From the NCBI GenBank assembly GCA_041689935.1, contig JBDNFI010000075.1, positions 1-37,041 on the forward strand: 37,041 bases of DNA, read 5' to 3'. This stretch comes from CAXBDP01 sp041689935 (lineage in GTDB: Bacteria; Bacteroidota; Bacteroidia; Cytophagales; Cyclobacteriaceae). Within the stretch, counting starts at the first letter, position 1, and each line of letters begins with the position of its first letter. The notes under the pieces were generated by a model that did no database searches, was not told the origin of the DNA, and saw nothing but the letters and a program-made list of their open reading frames with translations. This document shows positions 35,410-37,041 of the stretch, piece by piece. The position numbers were made by a program, and so were the translations under genes.

Positions 35410-36698
35410 TCCTTCTCAGCTTTAAGCTTTTCCATGGTCAGCTTCATATTTTCTTTCAGCTTCAGACTCAATTGGCGGTTGGTGATGGATACGCCCCTAG
35501 CTAAGTAAAAGGAGTAACCCGCAGCAGCTGTTATCGTGGCAAAATTCATAAAGAAGAGTTTACCTGACCAAAGTATTGAAAGTCCAAAAGTGGCTTTTAA
35601 TAAGCCAGGGAAAACCAAAATGAAAGAAACTAAGAAGCATATAAAGATAATATTAGTCCCCTTCATATTATCAACAATCCTTGCCTTGATAAGTAGTATC
35701 AATCCAATAGTCATAGTTAACATAAAGAAGAAGTAACTAATACTGCTATTTGCAACAGGATCTTGGATGGTAATCACGAGTACCACAAGCCCAACTACTA
35801 AATTCAAAAAGGGCAGCCAATTGAATTTCTTATTCATTATTTGGTAAATGAAGAATTGCAATACAATGGCAGCAAAAATGTGAAATACTCCCTTCCAAAG
35901 AAGCAAATTTGATAGTTCCACAGGAGCCACAGCAGGCCTGAAAAATATGCCACTTAAAAAGATACCTGACAAGCAGAAAAAGAATACTGAACAGGTTAAG
36001 TTCGCAATCTCTATTGGGTAGAATCCAAAGAGAATTAAGTGTAAAAGACCTAATGCCACCATAAAACCAAAAATGAAGTGGTATCTGCTGATTTCTGTGT
36101 GAAATTCTTCTGTATTTTGATTTATTATTTTTTCAACCGCTACAGGAAATCCTATAGATAAATCTATTCCCGTAAATTGGTTGCCCCAATACCGCTGTGT
36201 GGCAAAATTTGTGTATCTAATTTCAATAGTTTGTGAGGGTTGATTATCAAGTTTAAATACTATAAAAGGCAAACTCCCGACGGCGTTTTCTTCATCCAAA
36301 TTTACTCCAATTTTACCGGCTCTTACGATTAATTTACCGTTCACAAATATTTCAGCCGCACCTCTCAATTTTCCAAATAAGGCTACGTCTTGCTCATAGA
36401 GTGAAGGGTCAATAGCAAAATTGGCTCTAAATAATCCAGTACCATTCCAATCTGCCGGGAGATGCTCCTTGTCTAATAGAAGGTCCGCTAGAGGCCAATA
36501 ATCACCTGAATTTTTAGCACCTTCCCAGTTAAGGTTGTTTACAGTCTTATACATCCAGATATTAGGTTGAGATAATGAAAATTGTTCATTCTCATCCATT
36601 GCAGGAATTAATATGGAAGAATTTGTTCCTTGACTAAACCCATTGCTTATGTTGAAAAGTAGAATTAAAAATAAAATAGAAAATACTGTGCTTTTCAT
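35358..36698 (-). pseudogene. N-terminal fragment of 7TM-type sensor histidine kinase (frameshifted)
   Basis: The frame has 446 residues, of which about the first 429 look authentic. A signal peptide (1-22) precedes an extracellular jelly-roll-like domain (about 45-190, WNGTGLFRANFAI and GKLRGAAEIFVNGKLI). Seven or so membrane helices follow (about 205-405). Then comes the start of a coiled coil (NRQLSLKLKENMKLTMEKLK, then AEKE). This is the 7TMR-DISM sensor layout. After AEKE the frame runs into 17 nonsense residues (CSPIAVQVRAKSRKLI) and stops. The DNA continues in another frame with the kinase ATPase domain, so the His-containing DHp domain is missing. If expressed, the product is a sensor without a kinase. 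Confidence 0.8.
35405..35418 (-). other. Deletion junction in the sensor kinase gene
   Basis: On the minus strand the sequence GAGAAGGAATGCTC joins the coiled-coil frame (GAG AAG GAA) to the downstream frame (GGA ATG CTC). An AAGGA-like microhomology could have mediated the loss. Family members normally have about 85-95 residues here, including the HE-type phosphoacceptor box. That length is recalled from family knowledge and not measured. Confidence 0.65.
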
Positions 36699-36910
36699 CC
36701 TTAAATTTATCGAATAAAAGTGTGATTGTGAATTTTGTTTGGTGATTTCAATTTATAAAGAAAGACTGAAAGGAAATGCAGGTTATTCAAAGGTTTGGGT
36801 TTTGTTGAGACTGATCAAATATTTGATTTACAGATTTACTTTTAATATAGCAAAATCCATTGCTCCAGATCACTGACTAAGGACGAAATAGTGTAATTAC
36901 CGTACCATCC
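36699..36910. other. Intergenic region upstream of the broken kinase gene
   Basis: About 210 AT-rich bases lie between the kinase start and the palindrome at 36916. I see no gene or RNA here. It presumably includes the kinase promoter. Confidence 0.5.
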
Positions 36911-36915
36911 CTAAA

Positions 36916-37014
36916 AGTGTGTAAATGGTAGAAAAAGTTATTCTGGAATTTTTCGGCCAACAAAAGGCCGAGAAAAATTACGGAAATAACTTTTTCGGGA
37001 TATATTCACACACT
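36916..37014. repeat. Long imperfect palindrome at the right edge
   Basis: Two arms pair across a 7-nt loop at 36959-36965. Identical blocks, in order from the outside, are AGTGTGT (36916 with ACACACT ending 37014), GAAAAAGTTATT, AATTTTTC and GGCC. Small unpaired differences separate them. The predicted stem is roughly 40 bp with bulges. It could be part of an insertion-sequence end, a palindromic MITE or a terminator-like insulator. Confidence 0.85.
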
Positions 37015-37021
37015 TACTATT

Positions 37022-37041
37022 ATGAAAAAAGAAGATGTATT
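37022..37041 (+). CDS. Partial reading frame at the window edge (MKKEDV...)
   Basis: An ATG eight bases after the palindrome begins M-K-K-E-D-V and runs off the window. It may be a transposase start. Another open frame from the ATG at 36925 also runs off the edge but passes through the palindrome. Too little is visible to decide. Confidence 0.3.

Larger units (their letters stand above)
36905..37041 (+). mobile_element. Possible left end of an IS256-like element (cut by window edge)
   Basis: CATCCCTAAAAGTGTGTAAA at about 36907-36926 resembles terminal repeats of some IS256-family elements as I remember them. A palindrome and then an ATG with MKKEDV follow. That peptide is a common opening of Bacteroidota IS256-type transposases. 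Only the first 130 bases are visible, so the family is a guess. No second terminal repeat or target duplication can be checked. Confidence 0.35.

Overview
This is an AT-rich chromosomal window from a member of the Bacteroidota, most likely a marine Cytophagales-type bacterium. That placement is inference. It rests on Bacteroidota-style promoter boxes of the TAnnTTTG type, few Shine-Dalgarno sequences, a Na+-pumping NADH:quinone reductase (NQR), a 7TM sensor kinase with an extracellular jelly-roll, and many secreted TPR proteins. Most of the window is housekeeping DNA. I see no CRISPR array, tRNA, rRNA, prophage or recognisable defence island. One possible mobile-element end lies at the extreme right edge.

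Layout, left to right. (1) 1-340 holds no gene but carries a 29-bp minisatellite (183-278). (2) metZ (-), then a membrane protein of the Gcr/SpecificRecomb family (+). (3) A tight operon guaA - TPR/periplasmic-binding protein - hemL (+), ended by a terminator at 8354-8384. (4) A gene-poor stretch of about 650 bp with a 33-codon remnant of a membrane-protein gene, then a small two-helix membrane protein and an M16 zinc-peptidase lipoprotein (+). (5) A TPR sensor histidine kinase (-). (6) An operon of a secreted PIG-L deacetylase, a 49-residue membrane protein and a sodium:solute symporter (+). (7) The arginine operon argB-argD-argC-argJ (-). (8) A secreted DUF922-type putative zincin, a VIT1/CCC1-type metal transporter and adenine deaminase (all -). 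(9) cmk-ispH and then nqrABCDE (+). (10) A zinc alcohol dehydrogenase (-) and a sensor kinase split by an internal deletion (-). (11) A long imperfect palindrome and possibly the start of an insertion sequence at the right edge.

The genes serve core metabolism: methionine, GMP, tetrapyrrole, arginine, pyrimidine nucleotide and isoprenoid synthesis, adenine salvage and sodium bioenergetics. Envelope and secreted proteins are interspersed. NqrF, the NADH-oxidising subunit, is not encoded after nqrE, where a terminator follows instead.

The most striking signal is not a gene. The octamer GCGGGAGG occurs 20 times exactly (10 per strand), where base composition predicts well under one copy. All 20 copies lie inside coding sequences, in all six possible reading frames. 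This points to a DNA-level signal such as a Chi-like recombination site, a DNA-uptake word or a methylation motif. The second most interesting locus is the sensor kinase at 34891-36698, which has lost exactly its phosphoacceptor-histidine domain.
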